Positions 35,636-44,425 of a stretch of DNA of 64,000 nt are shown in pieces. The translations under genes and the position numbers were made by a program. Position 1 is the stretch's first letter; every line of letters begins with the position of its first letter. The notes below the pieces were generated by a model, which did no database searches, was not told the DNA's origin, and worked only from the letters and a program-made list of their open reading frames with translations. Source of the stretch: an uncultured Clostridia bacterium (GTDB lineage Bacteria > Bacillota > Clostridia > Peptostreptococcales > Anaerovoracaceae); the NCBI GenBank assembly GCA_934255135.1, contig CAKQMV010000003.1, positions 105,014 to 169,013 of the forward strand, in the 5' to 3' direction.

Positions 35636-37324
35636 ATGGCATACGACGGAATAATAACATACGCAATATCTAAGGAGCTTGAGAGTATGCTCACGCTTGC
35701 CAAGATAGAGAAGGTCTATCAGCCAGGTAACGAGGAGCTTGTTCTTCAGATACACACGAAGGAAGGAAATGTCAGACTGTTCATGTCTGTAGGAAGCCAG
35801 TCAGCAAGAGTCTGCCTGACCGAGAACAGATATAAGAACCCTGAGCAGCCGCCAACCTTCTGCATGCTTCTGCGTAAGCACATTCAGGGCGGCAGAATCA
35901 CAAGAATCGAGCAGTACAAGTCTGAGAGAATAATAGAGTTCGATATCGAAGCTCTTAACGAGCTCGGTTTTACTGTGTGTAAGAGACTCATCGTTGAAAT
36001 CATGGGTAAGCACTCTAATATCGTTCTCATAGATATAGAATCAGGCAAGATTATAGACAGCATTAAGAGAATCTCAATTGATGTGAACAGATACAGGCAG
36101 CTTCTACCGGGAGTTATCTACAAATATCCACCTGAGCAGGATAGAGTTCCATTCAAGGAAATCACAGCTGATATTAAGCTACCTGAAGATTCCCGAAGCA
36201 TCATGCAGTGCGTCGGTGGAATCTCACCCGCAATAGCAAGAGAGCTTGAAACAGGTAGCACTGATATTCCATCAATAGTCTCAGCAGTAGCAGAAGGCAA
36301 TATAACACCTCGAATCTACAGCGATGAAGACGGAACACCAAGAGAATTCCACGTTATCCCTCTAAGTGAATATGAGGGACTTAATGAGCATACCTTTGAG
36401 ACTGTAAGCGAATGTGTAGAGAATTTCTTCTATAACAGAGATAGCTCCAATATGGTTAAGCAGAAGTCTGTTCCTCTGATTAAGACTGTAGAAGCAGCAC
36501 TTGGCAAAGCACTTCTTAAGAGAAAGAGACTTGGAGAAGACCTTCTTCGTGCGGAGGATTCCGACAAGTACAGACTTTATGGAGAGCTTTTGACCGCGAA
36601 TATCCATCTTGTAACACCAGGTGCGAAGTCAGTTACAGTAACCAACTACTACGACGGCAACCCGATAAGCATCCCTCTTGATGAGAAGCTTTCAGCATCG
36701 AAGAACGCCCAGCGATTCTTTAAGAAATACTCGAAGGCTAAGACAGCGATAAATGAGAAGCAGATACAGCTCGAAGAGAACGATGTGAACATCGCATACC
36801 TTGAGTCGGTTCTTCAGAGCCTTTCCGATGTAAACACAGAGGAGGACATCGAAGCGGTGCGTGACGAGCTTGTTGAAACAGGTTTTGTCCGCTTCCGTAA
36901 AACTCCGGGACGCAAGAAGAAGATCAAACCAACTCCGATTCACTACACGCTGTCAGATGGAACCGATGTGTATGTTGGCAGAAACAACAACGAGAACGAC
37001 TATCTCACACTTAAGCTTGCATCGAAGACCGACGTGTGGATGCATACCAAGGACATTCCGGGATCGCACCTTATCATCAAGATGGATGACGGCAGAAACG
37101 TGGACGATCTGTCTGCCGAGCTTATTTACGAAGCTGCATCAATCGCAGCCTTCCATAGCAAGGCCGGTTCATCAGCCAATGTCCCGGTCGACTATGTTCC
37201 GGTTCGCTACGTCAAGAAGCCTAATGGAGCTAAACCTGGAATGGTAATCTTCACGCACAACCAGACAGTCTACGTTGACCCTAAGCTGCCCTCACCGGAT
37301 GCAGGTACCGACGCCGACAAATAA
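35636..37324 (+). CDS. rqcH: Rqc2-homologue RqcH (NFACT family; formerly fibronectin-binding protein)
   Basis: A 562-residue ribosome quality-control factor that adds C-terminal alanine tails to peptides stalled on 50S subunits (known for Bacillus RqcH). NFACT-N begins MAYDGIITYAISKEL; the helix-hairpin-helix and coiled coil are central (~275-400, KSVPLIKTVEAALGKALLKR); NFACT-R follows at the end: GTDVYVGRNNNENDYLTLKL, DVWMHTKDIPGSHLII (~473). AGGAGG precedes the ATG. It ends at a hairpin terminator shared with the convergent flavin reductase gene. Confidence 0.95.
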   Translation: MAYDGIITYAISKELESMLTLAKIEKVYQPGNEELVLQIHTKEGNVRLFMSVGSQSARVCLTENRYKNPEQPPTFCMLLRKHIQGGRITRIEQYKSERIIEFDIEALNELGFTVCKRLIVEIMGKHSNIVLIDIESGKIIDSIKRISIDVNRYRQLLPGVIYKYPPEQDRVPFKEITADIKLPEDSRSIMQCVGGISPAIARELETGSTDIPSIVSAVAEGNITPRIYSDEDGTPREFHVIPLSEYEGLNEHTFETVSECVENFFYNRDSSNMVKQKSVPLIKTVEAALGKALLKRKRLGEDLLRAEDSDKYRLYGELLTANIHLVTPGAKSVTVTNYYDGNPISIPLDEKLSASKNAQRFFKKYSKAKTAINEKQIQLEENDVNIAYLESVLQSLSDVNTEEDIEAVRDELVETGFVRFRKTPGRKKKIKPTPIHYTLSDGTDVYVGRNNNENDYLTLKLASKTDVWMHTKDIPGSHLIIKMDDGRNVDDLSAELIYEAASIAAFHSKAGSSANVPVDYVPVRYVKKPNGAKPGMVIFTHNQTVYVDPKLPSPDAGTDADK

Positions 37325-37335
37325 TCTATAATTTA

Positions 37336-37380
37336 AAAGCATAGACTCTTGCGATGTTAACGCAGTTGTCTATGCTTTCT
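37336..37380. terminator. Terminator between rqcH and the flavin reductase gene
   Basis: AAAGCATAGAC/GTCTATGCTTT stem with inner TGCG/CGCA helix; TTTCTGTTT follows on plus. Confidence 0.75.
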
Positions 37381-37382
37381 GT

Positions 37383-38036
37383 TTATTTATTCTTGTTGCT
37401 GTTTCTTGCTCTGAACGCCTTACGTCTTCTGCCGGCAGCTTCTTTCTCTTTCTTCTTTCTTGTCTTATCCTTCATTATTGAGTAACCGAAGAATCCAAGC
37501 TTTCTACCCTGCAGTCTGTGGTACTTACCATGGTTGTACGCGATAAGTCCCATCTCAGAATAGTCAAAAGCACCATTCTCATCTATGTAATCCTCCGCAA
37601 CATGAACGGCCACGATTTCGGCCATAAACATATCGTGGCTTGGAAGTTCCTTAACCTCAAAAACCTTACACTCAAGGCTTACAGGTGCCTCAGCGATAAG
37701 CGGTGCCTTGACGCAATCAGCCTTGGCCTTAGTGAGTCCAGTCTTCTTCCACTTATCAACATCGCGCCCGGACTTTACTCCGCAGTAATCGGTCGCCTTT
37801 ACGATATCCTCGTTAACAAGATTTATTACGAATTCACCATTCTTCTCGATGATATCGTGTGAATGTCTCTTCTTCATAACAGAAACATAAGTCATTGGCG
37901 GATTAGTATTTATAATTCCAGTCCACGCAATTGTTATAATATTGCTCTCGTTCTCATCACCACAGCTTACCATAACCGCAGGAAGAGGGTACATAAGTGG
38001 GCCTGGCTTAACAGCCTTCTTATTAAAAATCTTCAT
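37383..38036 (-). CDS. Flavin reductase family protein (flavoredoxin-like)
   Basis: A 217-residue FMN-binding split-barrel protein. KPGPLMYPLPAVMVSCGDEN at the start, NIITIAWTGIINTNPPMTYV (~32), KNGEFVINLV (~65) and LIAEAPVSLECKVFEVKELP (~113) match the family. The C-terminus is a basic tail (RKKKEKEAAGRRRKAFRARN). Such proteins reduce flavins or accept electrons in anaerobes; the partner is not evident. It lies 29 bp after rluD on the same strand and may end that operon. Confidence 0.88.
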   Translation of the reverse strand: MKIFNKKAVKPGPLMYPLPAVMVSCGDENESNIITIAWTGIINTNPPMTYVSVMKKRHSHDIIEKNGEFVINLVNEDIVKATDYCGVKSGRDVDKWKKTGLTKAKADCVKAPLIAEAPVSLECKVFEVKELPSHDMFMAEIVAVHVAEDYIDENGAFDYSEMGLIAYNHGKYHRLQGRKLGFFGYSIMKDKTRKKKEKEAAGRRRKAFRARNSNKNK

Positions 38037-38065
38037 AGCATCTAAGCCTCCATTTCATATATCAT

Positions 38066-38998
38066 CTAGCCAAGATGTTCAATCTTTCCGAGAATATCTG
38101 TAAAATACTCCGGAAGTTCACTTCGAAACTCCATATATTTGCCTGTTTTCGGATGTACAAAACCAAGAAGTCCTGCGTGCAGCATCTGCCCCTTAACCGG
38201 AAGCGTCTGCTTCTTCGGTCCGTACAGCTCATCGCCAACCAGCGGATGTCTTATGTATGACATGTGAACCCTGATTTGATGAGTTCTGCCGGTTTCAAGT
38301 CTCGCCTTCACAAGCGTATACTTACCGTATCTTCTGACAACCTTGATGTGCGTTACCGCATTCTTCGGATTGCTTCCGAACACACCCCTTCTCAGACGAT
38401 TCTTCTCGTCTCTTCCAATCGGCTTATCAATCGTAAGCTCATCTTCCTTTATGTTATCGTACACAAGAGCAGTATATTCTCTCTTGCAAGAATGAACCTT
38501 AAGCTGCTCTGCCAGCGACTCGTGTGCTGCGTTATTCTTGGCAACCATAAGAAGACCACTCGTATCCTTATCGATTCGGTGAACTATGCCAGGACGTATC
38601 GTACCGTTAATTGATGAAAGAGAACCACCGCAGTGATACATAAGTGCATTAACAAGCGTCCCATCGTAATTACCAGGGCTTGGATGAACGACCATTCCGC
38701 GCGGCTTCTCAACCACAATCACATCCTCATCCTCATATACAATCTCAATCGGAATATCCTGCGCCACAACATCAAGAACCTCAGGCTCAGGGAAATCCAC
38801 ATAAAGAGCATCCCCCACCTTGACCTTGTGCTTCTTAGAAGTCACCAGCTCGCCATTAACCTTTACTCTGCCATCCTCAATGAGGCTCTGGGCGTAGTTT
38901 CTCGAGAGGTCAGTTATCTCTCCGCTGACAAAAACATCGAGTCTCTTCCCCTCATTCTCCGCTTCGACCGTTAACTCTATGATTCTTTCTTCGTCCAT
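38066..38998 (-). CDS. RluA-family 23S rRNA pseudouridine synthase (RluD-like)
   Basis: A 310-residue enzyme. The second of two adjacent ATGs is taken (AGGAG 5 bases upstream). An N-terminal S4 domain (RLDVFVSGEITDLSRNYAQS, ~18) is followed by the catalytic motif GIVHRIDKDTSGLLMVAK (HRIDxxTSG, ~135) and LETGRTHQIRVHM (~236). It converts uridines of large-subunit rRNA to pseudouridine. It overlaps the lspA stop, the conserved lspA-rluD pair of Firmicutes. Confidence 0.95.
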   Translation of the reverse strand: MDEERIIELTVEAENEGKRLDVFVSGEITDLSRNYAQSLIEDGRVKVNGELVTSKKHKVKVGDALYVDFPEPEVLDVVAQDIPIEIVYEDEDVIVVEKPRGMVVHPSPGNYDGTLVNALMYHCGGSLSSINGTIRPGIVHRIDKDTSGLLMVAKNNAAHESLAEQLKVHSCKREYTALVYDNIKEDELTIDKPIGRDEKNRLRRGVFGSNPKNAVTHIKVVRRYGKYTLVKARLETGRTHQIRVHMSYIRHPLVGDELYGPKKQTLPVKGQMLHAGLLGFVHPKTGKYMEFRSELPEYFTDILGKIEHLG

Positions 38999-39438
38999 CA
39001 TTTCTCCTTATCAAACAGCAGAAACAGCATAGCAAGAATGCAGCCGCACACAATAAAAATATCAGCGACATTAAACACCGCAAAGCTTCCGAATGAAAAC
39101 ATATCAGTTACAAAGCCCACACTCAGTCGATCGTACAAATTGCTCACGCCACCTGCCGCAATCATAACGAAACAGAACACAAGTGGCTTAGAGCCCTTCC
39201 TCCATTCTCTGACCATAAGTACAAGGCAGACTGCAATAAGAAGAGTCGTAAGTCCTACTGTAATAAGCGTGTTATTTTCAAACATACTAAAAGCCGCCCC
39301 TTGGTTCCTGACATAGGTTAGCTTGAAAAAACCAGGAATAACGGGCAGGCTTTCACCCGGCGCAAGGCCGGCTCTTATTAACAGCTTTACAATCTGATCT
39401 GCAGCGACAATTCCTGCAAATAATATAGCTAGTAGCAT
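38998..39438 (-). CDS. lspA: Lipoprotein signal peptidase (SPase II)
   Basis: A 146-residue four-helix membrane protease that cuts prolipoproteins before the lipidated Cys. The catalytic Asp pair lies in GGVSNLYDRLSVGFVTDMFS (~98) and FNVADIFIVCG (~122). VRNQGAAFSMF (~47) is the third family block. Length is normal. It lies 6 bp after divIVA and overlaps rluD. A lipoprotein substrate in this window is the amino-acid binding protein at 18194-18967. Confidence 0.95.
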   Translation of the reverse strand: MLLAILFAGIVAADQIVKLLIRAGLAPGESLPVIPGFFKLTYVRNQGAAFSMFENNTLITVGLTTLLIAVCLVLMVREWRKGSKPLVFCFVMIAAGGVSNLYDRLSVGFVTDMFSFGSFAVFNVADIFIVCGCILAMLFLLFDKEK

Positions 39439-39444
39439 TATTTA

Positions 39445-40122
39445 TTACTTAAGAATGATTGTGTCTTCGATTGAAGGCTGATTCTCTGACATCTTATCAA
39501 GGCTCTCCTTGATATCGCCCAGAGTTGCGTGCTCAAGGTCAGTCACCTTGTTAAGCGGATTCTCAGCCTCATCAGTTACTACAAGTGTAGCTGAATCTAC
39601 GTGCTCTTCTGCAGGTGCTGCTGACTTAAGCTTTTCGTCGATTACAGCGATATCACTTCTGTCAAGATCTGGAAGAAGCTCATATTCATCGTTATCAAGT
39701 TTCTCAAGCTCTACTGTAAGCATAGTCTTGTAGTTGCTTCTGAGTCTCTCAACCTTGTTCTTGAGAGTGAGGTGCTCCTCATTAATGTTCTTAACTGTCA
39801 TCTTAGCATCTAGAATCATGTTCTCAGCCTCAAGCTCAGCATCTCTCATGATAAGCTCTGCTCTTCTCTCAGCACTTGCTGAAATATCAGCCATAAGTCT
39901 CTTTGCTGTCTCGAGTGTCTCAAGCATTGCTGTGTCTGACTTCTGAGCCTCAGCAAGCTGCTTCTCGAGAGCCTTAATCTTGTGCGCCATGCTTCTGTTA
40001 TCGTTCAGAACTCTCTCATAGTCGATTACAATAAGATCCAGAAATTCATCTACCTCTCTTGAATTGTATCCTCTCTTATCACGAGTGAATTCCTTCTTAT
40101 CGATATCAATTGGCATTATCAT
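39445..40122 (-). CDS. divIVA: DivIVA domain protein
   Basis: A 225-residue coiled-coil protein. The N-terminal lipid-binding domain is seen in IDIDKKEFTRDKRGYNSREV DEFLDLI (~5-31). The coiled coil spans ~35-145, and the acidic C-terminus (EEHVDSATLVVTDEAENPLN) is unlike that of Bacillus. DivIVA marks curved membrane at poles and septa and recruits division or wall-growth proteins. GGAGG lies 10 bases before the ATG. Placed after sepF and yggT as in most Clostridia. Confidence 0.93.
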   Translation of the reverse strand: MIMPIDIDKKEFTRDKRGYNSREVDEFLDLIVIDYERVLNDNRSMAHKIKALEKQLAEAQKSDTAMLETLETAKRLMADISASAERRAELIMRDAELEAENMILDAKMTVKNINEEHLTLKNKVERLRSNYKTMLTVELEKLDNDEYELLPDLDRSDIAVIDEKLKSAAPAEEHVDSATLVVTDEAENPLNKVTDLEHATLGDIKESLDKMSENQPSIEDTIILK

Positions 40123-40160
40123 ATCTGCGCATCCTCCCTTTCATTAGAAAAATGTTGTAA

Positions 40161-40442
40161 TTAAAATATCATTTGAATCAGTACTATCAGTGCCGTCGCG
40201 ACCATCCTGATCACAAAGAACGCTATCAATACTGAAAAATCCAGCATACCTGTATTGAACCTGGACATGAATCCCCTTATTGGAGCCACAATCGGTTCTG
40301 TCATCTGAACTGTAAATTCGTAGATACCTCTTATCGTCTGTCCGCCCATAGCAGCAAACCAACTAAGAATAGCTCTTGCAAATAGGAGCCATATAAGTAT
40401 CTCCGCAAACCAGTCAATCGCTCTGCAAACAACTATCACCAT
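40161..40442 (-). CDS. YggT family membrane protein
   Basis: A 93-residue protein with two hydrophobic stretches (~10-30, ~68-92) and the conserved middle TEPIVAPIRGFMSRFNTGML (~48). Its role is uncertain; it is associated with division proteins by gene order. It lies 3 bp downstream of sepF and 38 bp upstream of divIVA. Confidence 0.9.
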   Translation of the reverse strand: MVIVVCRAIDWFAEILIWLLFARAILSWFAAMGGQTIRGIYEFTVQMTEPIVAPIRGFMSRFNTGMLDFSVLIAFFVIRMVATALIVLIQMIF

Positions 40443-40445
40443 AGG

Positions 40446-41036
40446 CTATCTCCAAGGGCTGCTGTTTGACTTGTTGTTGTCAGCACTACTTACGTGTACC
40501 TCAGAATTTCTTCCGAGCTTAGCCGCAATGTTAACGTTCGCAGGTGCAAAAATGAAGATATTCTGCGTAACCCTCTGTACGTTTCCGCTAAGTGCGCATG
40601 TTGCTCCACTCAGGAAGTCGAAAATCTTTCTTGCAAGATCTGTCTCAACATTCTCAAGATTAATAATAACCGGCTTTCTTGCCTTAAGATTATCAACGAG
40701 CTTGCTGCACTCATCGAAGTTCTTAGGCTCGATTACGATCATCTTAAATGCACCTGAAGCATTCATTGAATGCTGACTCACCTTCTTCTCGCTTGTCTTA
40801 GATAGAAGCGGTGCAACATCAGCATATGAGCTGTCAACTCTGAAGCTTGGTGCAATTGGTTCTGTCATCATTGATGAAGGCTTTGAGCTTCCACTTCCGC
40901 TTACGCTCGCATGTCCACTTGCCGCATCCATTCTTGCTTTCTCTCTGTTAATTTCATCCTGAGTGATCTCGAAATCCTCATCATCATCGATATCGTCAAT
41001 ACCGATCAGCTTCTTAATGCTGTCTCCAAAACTCAT
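40446..41036 (-). CDS. sepF: Cell division protein SepF
   Basis: A 196-residue protein. The N-terminal amphipathic helix (MSFGDSIKKLIGIDD) is the likely membrane anchor; a variable Ser-rich linker follows (~35-90), then the SepF core (KMIVIEPKNFDECSKLVDNL ... KPVIINLENVETDLARKIFD FLSGATCALSG ... NIFIFAPANVNI, ~95-178). SepF polymerises and tethers FtsZ to the membrane. It is in the yggS-sepF-yggT-divIVA order. AGGATG-type ribosome site upstream. Confidence 0.94.
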   Translation of the reverse strand: MSFGDSIKKLIGIDDIDDDEDFEITQDEINREKARMDAASGHASVSGSGSSKPSSMMTEPIAPSFRVDSSYADVAPLLSKTSEKKVSQHSMNASGAFKMIVIEPKNFDECSKLVDNLKARKPVIINLENVETDLARKIFDFLSGATCALSGNVQRVTQNIFIFAPANVNIAAKLGRNSEVHVSSADNNKSNSSPWR

Positions 41037-41053
41037 CTATGCATCCTCCAAAT

Positions 41054-41752
41054 TTATCTGTAACTACGTCTTCCAAAAATCGAGCTTCCTACCCTGACAA
41101 GGTTCGAGCCCTCTTCAATTGCTACTTCGAAATCTCCAGACATTCCCATCGATAGGATATCCGGCTTGTAATACTCTTCGTCATATGAAAGAGTCTTCAT
41201 CCTCTCAAACAGCTCTCTGGCCTGTGCAAAATAACATCTTGCATCCTCAGGAGTATCTCCTGCAGGAGGTATGCACATAAGTCCACGTATTCTTATGTTG
41301 TGAAGACGTCCTGCAATATCATCTATAACTGTGAAAAGCTCTGAAACAGGCAGTCCTGTCTTAGTCTCTTCATCTGCAATGTTAACCTGCAGCAGAACAT
41401 CCATAACAATGCCAGCCGCACGAGCCCTCTTATCAATCTCTCCTGCAAGCTTAACAGAGTCAACTGAATGGATCATCACAACCTTATCAATTACATTCTT
41501 GACCTTATTAGTCTGAAGATGCCCTATCAGATGCCATCTTACCGGCTTGACACTGTCATACTTCTCGAGTATCTCCTGGACTTTATTCTCTCCTATATCT
41601 GTTGCACCAGCATCAATCGCCTCATTGATTTCCTCTGGTGTATGTGTCTTTGTTACCGCCAGAAGGAGTACGTCCTCCGGCTTTCTGCCTGATCTTACAG
41701 CGGCAGCATTCTTTCTTTTCTCTATTTCAAGGTAATTTTCTGAAACAGTCAT
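41054..41752 (-). CDS. YggS/PLPBP family PLP-binding protein
   Basis: A 232-residue PLP-binding protein of fold type III that controls vitamin B6 and amino-acid balance; no catalytic activity is known. The PLP lysine is in LLLAVTKTHTPEEINEAIDA (~28); DIGENKVQEILEKYD, WHLIGHLQTNKVKN (~79) and SMGMSGDFEVAIEEGSNLVRVGSSIFG (~200) are conserved. The start overlaps the HlyD-like gene's stop codon (TAATG). Confidence 0.94.
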   Translation of the reverse strand: MTVSENYLEIEKRKNAAAVRSGRKPEDVLLLAVTKTHTPEEINEAIDAGATDIGENKVQEILEKYDSVKPVRWHLIGHLQTNKVKNVIDKVVMIHSVDSVKLAGEIDKRARAAGIVMDVLLQVNIADEETKTGLPVSELFTVIDDIAGRLHNIRIRGLMCIPPAGDTPEDARCYFAQARELFERMKTLSYDEEYYKPDILSMGMSGDFEVAIEEGSNLVRVGSSIFGRRSYR

Positions 41753-42750
41753 TACTTCGATTCCTTAACATCATTCTTACTTGGTCGTTTTAAAATTTCG
41801 TCATATACCTTAAGGGTCTCGACGAAGTTTCCCTTCTCATCCATGTAGTAGTCCTCGCAGACAGCACACTTCTCTCCGTCATCAGCCTTTATGTATACTG
41901 GCTTGAATACATTCTCTCCAAGCTTATTCTTAACAAGAACGCCCTTCTGCTTATTCTTGGTTACAATGCTCTTCTTCTCAATAATGAGACCGCTGGCACT
42001 TTCAGTTGTAACCTTAACATCTGCGCTTCTTAGCTCAAGATATCCCTTTACAAAAACATTGCACTTTAGGATAACCTTATAACTCTCTTCACCCTTGACC
42101 TTAGACACGCTCTTGACATAGGCATTCGCACTCTCGCCATTAATATCAAAGCTTACCTGAGCACCCTCTTCATAGAGCTTCGAAGACGATTTGTCGGTGA
42201 AGAATACAATCCACCACTCACCGTTTCTTGTTGTCTTAAAGACAGGTTCACCCTTAGAGCATTTCTTTCCGTCAAGCTCACACAGCCTGGCAGTTGCGTA
42301 TTTCCTGCAGTCATCCTCAGTCAGCTTATCAAGACTGTCTGAACTAAGTCTGCTCTCCGCGCCATCAACCGCATAGCTTATATATCCCGCATTATACGAG
42401 TATCCACCGCCAGCAGTCTTAGCACTCTTACCAAGTGCACTCATTGCATTTCTTAAAGAAGCCGGTGGGTTATCTCTGCCGCTTCCTGTAATTTCTACAA
42501 CTCTTGAGCCGCCCTTGACAAGCTTGCCGCTGTCGATAAGTCTGTTAACTGTACCGGCTCTATCGCTCTTGTATACGGTTTCATTTCTGACAATATAACC
42601 CTCGACCTCGGATGATCTTACAATCTCTCCAGGCTCAGTGATATATGTTCTTTCAAGCAGGCCCGCAACTGATGGCACCGCATAAATAACCACCAAGCAA
42701 ACCAGCAATGCAATTATATAAAGTGCCCACCACTTATACTTCTTAGCCAT
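41752..42750 (-). CDS. HlyD-like membrane-anchored adaptor-type protein
   Basis: A 332-residue protein with one N-terminal membrane segment (residues ~7-32, WWALYIIALLVCLVVIYAVP) and an extracellular all-beta region: EIVRSSEVEGYIVRNETVYK (~42, hybrid-motif/lipoyl-like strand) and a C-terminal barrel with LIIEKKSIVTKNKQKGVLVK (~250). It resembles the HlyD/MacA-like proteins that in Clostridia always precede yggS-sepF. No transporter partner is in the operon, so a role in envelope or division is as likely as export. First gene of the division operon. Confidence 0.75.
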   Translation of the reverse strand: MAKKYKWWALYIIALLVCLVVIYAVPSVAGLLERTYITEPGEIVRSSEVEGYIVRNETVYKSDRAGTVNRLIDSGKLVKGGSRVVEITGSGRDNPPASLRNAMSALGKSAKTAGGGYSYNAGYISYAVDGAESRLSSDSLDKLTEDDCRKYATARLCELDGKKCSKGEPVFKTTRNGEWWIVFFTDKSSSKLYEEGAQVSFDINGESANAYVKSVSKVKGEESYKVILKCNVFVKGYLELRSADVKVTTESASGLIIEKKSIVTKNKQKGVLVKNKLGENVFKPVYIKADDGEKCAVCEDYYMDEKGNFVETLKVYDEILKRPSKNDVKESK

Positions 42751-42769
42751 AATAAAACCTCTTCACGTT

Positions 42770-42798
42770 ATTTTACAACAAAAAACACTGCGGTACAA
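42770..42798 (-). promoter_or_regulatory. Promoter of the division operon, overlapping the trmD terminator
   Basis: TTGTAC (42793-42798), 17-base spacer, TAAAAT (42770-42775) on the minus strand. The -35 box lies in the 3' arm of the trmD terminator hairpin and the U-run is the spacer. Predicted leader is only about 12 nt. Confidence 0.5.
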
Positions 42799-42826
42799 TA
42801 TATATGCAATATATATAAGCGCAGTG
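42780..42826 (-). terminator. Terminator of the ylxM-ffh-trmD operon
   Basis: CACTGCG/CGCAGTG outer stem closed over a TATATATA inner helix, followed by TTTTTTG on the minus strand. Confidence 0.8.
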
Positions 42827-42838
42827 AGTCTTTGTAGC

Positions 42839-43567
42839 CTATTTTGTGTTTTCTTCGAGAATTTTCTTCTGTTTCTTGCTTAATTCTCTATCAGAATTTA
42901 CGAATTTCTCTAGTAAATCCGGGCGTCTTTCCTTCGTAAGCTGAACAGATTTCTCAAATCTCCACAGATCAATAAGTCCGTGATTTCCTGAAGTGAGAAC
43001 CTCTGGAACCTCCATCCCTTCTATCTCACGAGGTTTGCTGTACTGAGGATACTCAAGAAGACCTGAGTAAATAGATTCCTCCATTGCCGATTCCTCACTC
43101 GCAAGTACACCCTCGATAAATCTCGCAACAGTATCTATCAGAACCATAGCAGGAAGCTCTCCTCCAGTTAAAACATAGTCACCAATCGAAATCTCTCTTG
43201 CATCAAGAATATCAAGAGCCCTCTGATCAACGCCCTCATAATGACCGCACAGAATAGTGATCTCATCCATGTCAGCGATTTCCTCAGCAATTTCCTGTGA
43301 CAGAAGTTCTCCACGTGGAGACATATAGAATACAGATCCGCCCATACCGTTTCCTCTGAAAGCATCCACAATCGGCTGAACCTGCATCACCATTCCAGCA
43401 CCACCGCCATAAGGTGTATCATCAACTCTCTTATGCTTATTCGCGGTAAATTCTCTGATATCCACTATATTAAATTCCAGAAGACCATTATCGACGGCCC
43501 TTCCGAGCATGCTTTCTCTTAGAGGTGTAAACATCTCGGGAAAAATCGTAAGAATATTAATCTTCAT
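42839..43567 (-). CDS. trmD: tRNA (guanine-N1-)-methyltransferase TrmD
   Basis: A 242-residue SPOUT enzyme that makes m1G37 in tRNAs with G36 and prevents frameshifting. Conserved blocks are INILTIFPEMFTPLRESMLG at the start, DDTPYGGGAGMVMQVQPI (~50), and the knotted SAM site LCGHYEGVDQRALDI (~106) with SIGDYVLTGGELPAMVLIDT (~131). Last gene of the ylxM-ffh-rpsP-khpA-rimM-trmD operon, 2 bp after rimM. Confidence 0.96.
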   Translation of the reverse strand: MKINILTIFPEMFTPLRESMLGRAVDNGLLEFNIVDIREFTANKHKRVDDTPYGGGAGMVMQVQPIVDAFRGNGMGGSVFYMSPRGELLSQEIAEEIADMDEITILCGHYEGVDQRALDILDAREISIGDYVLTGGELPAMVLIDTVARFIEGVLASEESAMEESIYSGLLEYPQYSKPREIEGMEVPEVLTSGNHGLIDLWRFEKSVQLTKERRPDLLEKFVNSDRELSKKQKKILEENTK

Positions 43568-43569
43568 CG

Positions 43570-44097
43570 TTACTCCAGAAATCCCGGTATTAGCTCAACA
43601 TAAACAACTCTCTCGTCACCGCTGATTTCTTTGACAAAAGCATCCACATCAGGAATCAGGATCTGCTGTCCATCATCCGCTGTAACCTCCCATAGAGGCT
43701 GGGCTCTGTTAGCAATGTAATCACTTACCTTGCCGAGCATCTTATCGCTTGTTCTGTCAAAAACTTCGAATCCAATAAGATCTCTTATATAGAACTCACC
43801 CTCCGGCAGTTCCTCGAGGCTGTCAGTTCTGATATAAATCTCATTGTTTCTAAGTGCCTCAACGGCCGTTCTGTCCTCATAGCCGCTAACCTTGATAACA
43901 GGCTTTCCGTTCTGGTATCTGATTGAAGTGACACTTACAGTCTCCTCCTTCTTGCCAAGAGCAAGACCGATCTCTGCGCCCTTCTTAAGATTATCGGATT
44001 CACCGGCATAAAGCATAACTCTGATCTCGCCTCTGATACCGACAGCAGAAGTCAGCTTTCCGATATTAATATAATCAGGATTGTTTCTAAATGCCAT
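43570..44097 (-). CDS. rimM: 16S rRNA processing protein RimM
   Basis: A 175-residue 30S maturation factor. The start MAFRNNPDYINIGKLTSAVG follows AAAGGAG; a longer frame of 7 codons overlaps it. The N-terminal beta barrel (GIRGEIRVMLY, ~21) and the PRC-barrel domain (LPEGEFYIRDLIGFEVFDRT, ~96; AQPLWEVTADDGQQILIPDV, ~131) are complete. It acts with S19/S16 during 16S folding; rpsP is in the same operon. Confidence 0.94.
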   Translation of the reverse strand: MAFRNNPDYINIGKLTSAVGIRGEIRVMLYAGESDNLKKGAEIGLALGKKEETVSVTSIRYQNGKPVIKVSGYEDRTAVEALRNNEIYIRTDSLEELPEGEFYIRDLIGFEVFDRTSDKMLGKVSDYIANRAQPLWEVTADDGQQILIPDVDAFVKEISGDERVVYVELIPGFLE

Positions 44098-44116
44098 TTT
44101 ATCTCCTTTAATTTGC

Positions 44117-44150
44117 AAAAGAGCATGCAGGCCCTAAGGCTTACATGCTC
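44117..44150 (-). terminator. Internal terminator/attenuator between khpA and rimM
   Basis: GAGCATG/CATGCTC with an inner partly paired GCC-TTA-GGGC loop, followed by TTTT, on the minus strand, inside a conserved operon. A read-through signal that would lower rimM-trmD output relative to rpsP. Confidence 0.6.
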
Positions 44151-44177
44151 GTTGATTGCTCTTTATGTTGGGTTTAC

Positions 44178-44411
44178 CTAGTCCTCAACAATTTCAACTG
44201 TGACTCTCTTGTTAGCCTTGATTGCAGCAGCCTTAACAACAGTTCTGATTGCCTTGGCAATTCTTCCGGACTTACCGATAATCTTACCGATATCGTCCTT
44301 ATCTACACTCAGCTTGATCACAATATTCTTGCCGTCACTAACTTCAGTAACTTTGACTTCTTCAGGCTTAGACACCAGTGCACGAGCAATCGCTTCAACT
44401 AGACTAGCCAT
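44178..44411 (-). CDS. khpA: KH-domain RNA-binding protein KhpA
   Basis: A 77-residue single KH domain with the GxxG loop IIGKSGRIAKAIRTVVKAAA (~45). KhpA forms a complex with KhpB and controls cell division and wall synthesis through RNA binding in related Firmicutes. It lies between rpsP and rimM with AAGGGA upstream of the ATG. Confidence 0.94.
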   Translation of the reverse strand: MASLVEAIARALVSKPEEVKVTEVSDGKNIVIKLSVDKDDIGKIIGKSGRIAKAIRTVVKAAAIKANKRVTVEIVED

Positions 44412-44425
44412 GCTTGTTCCCTTCC

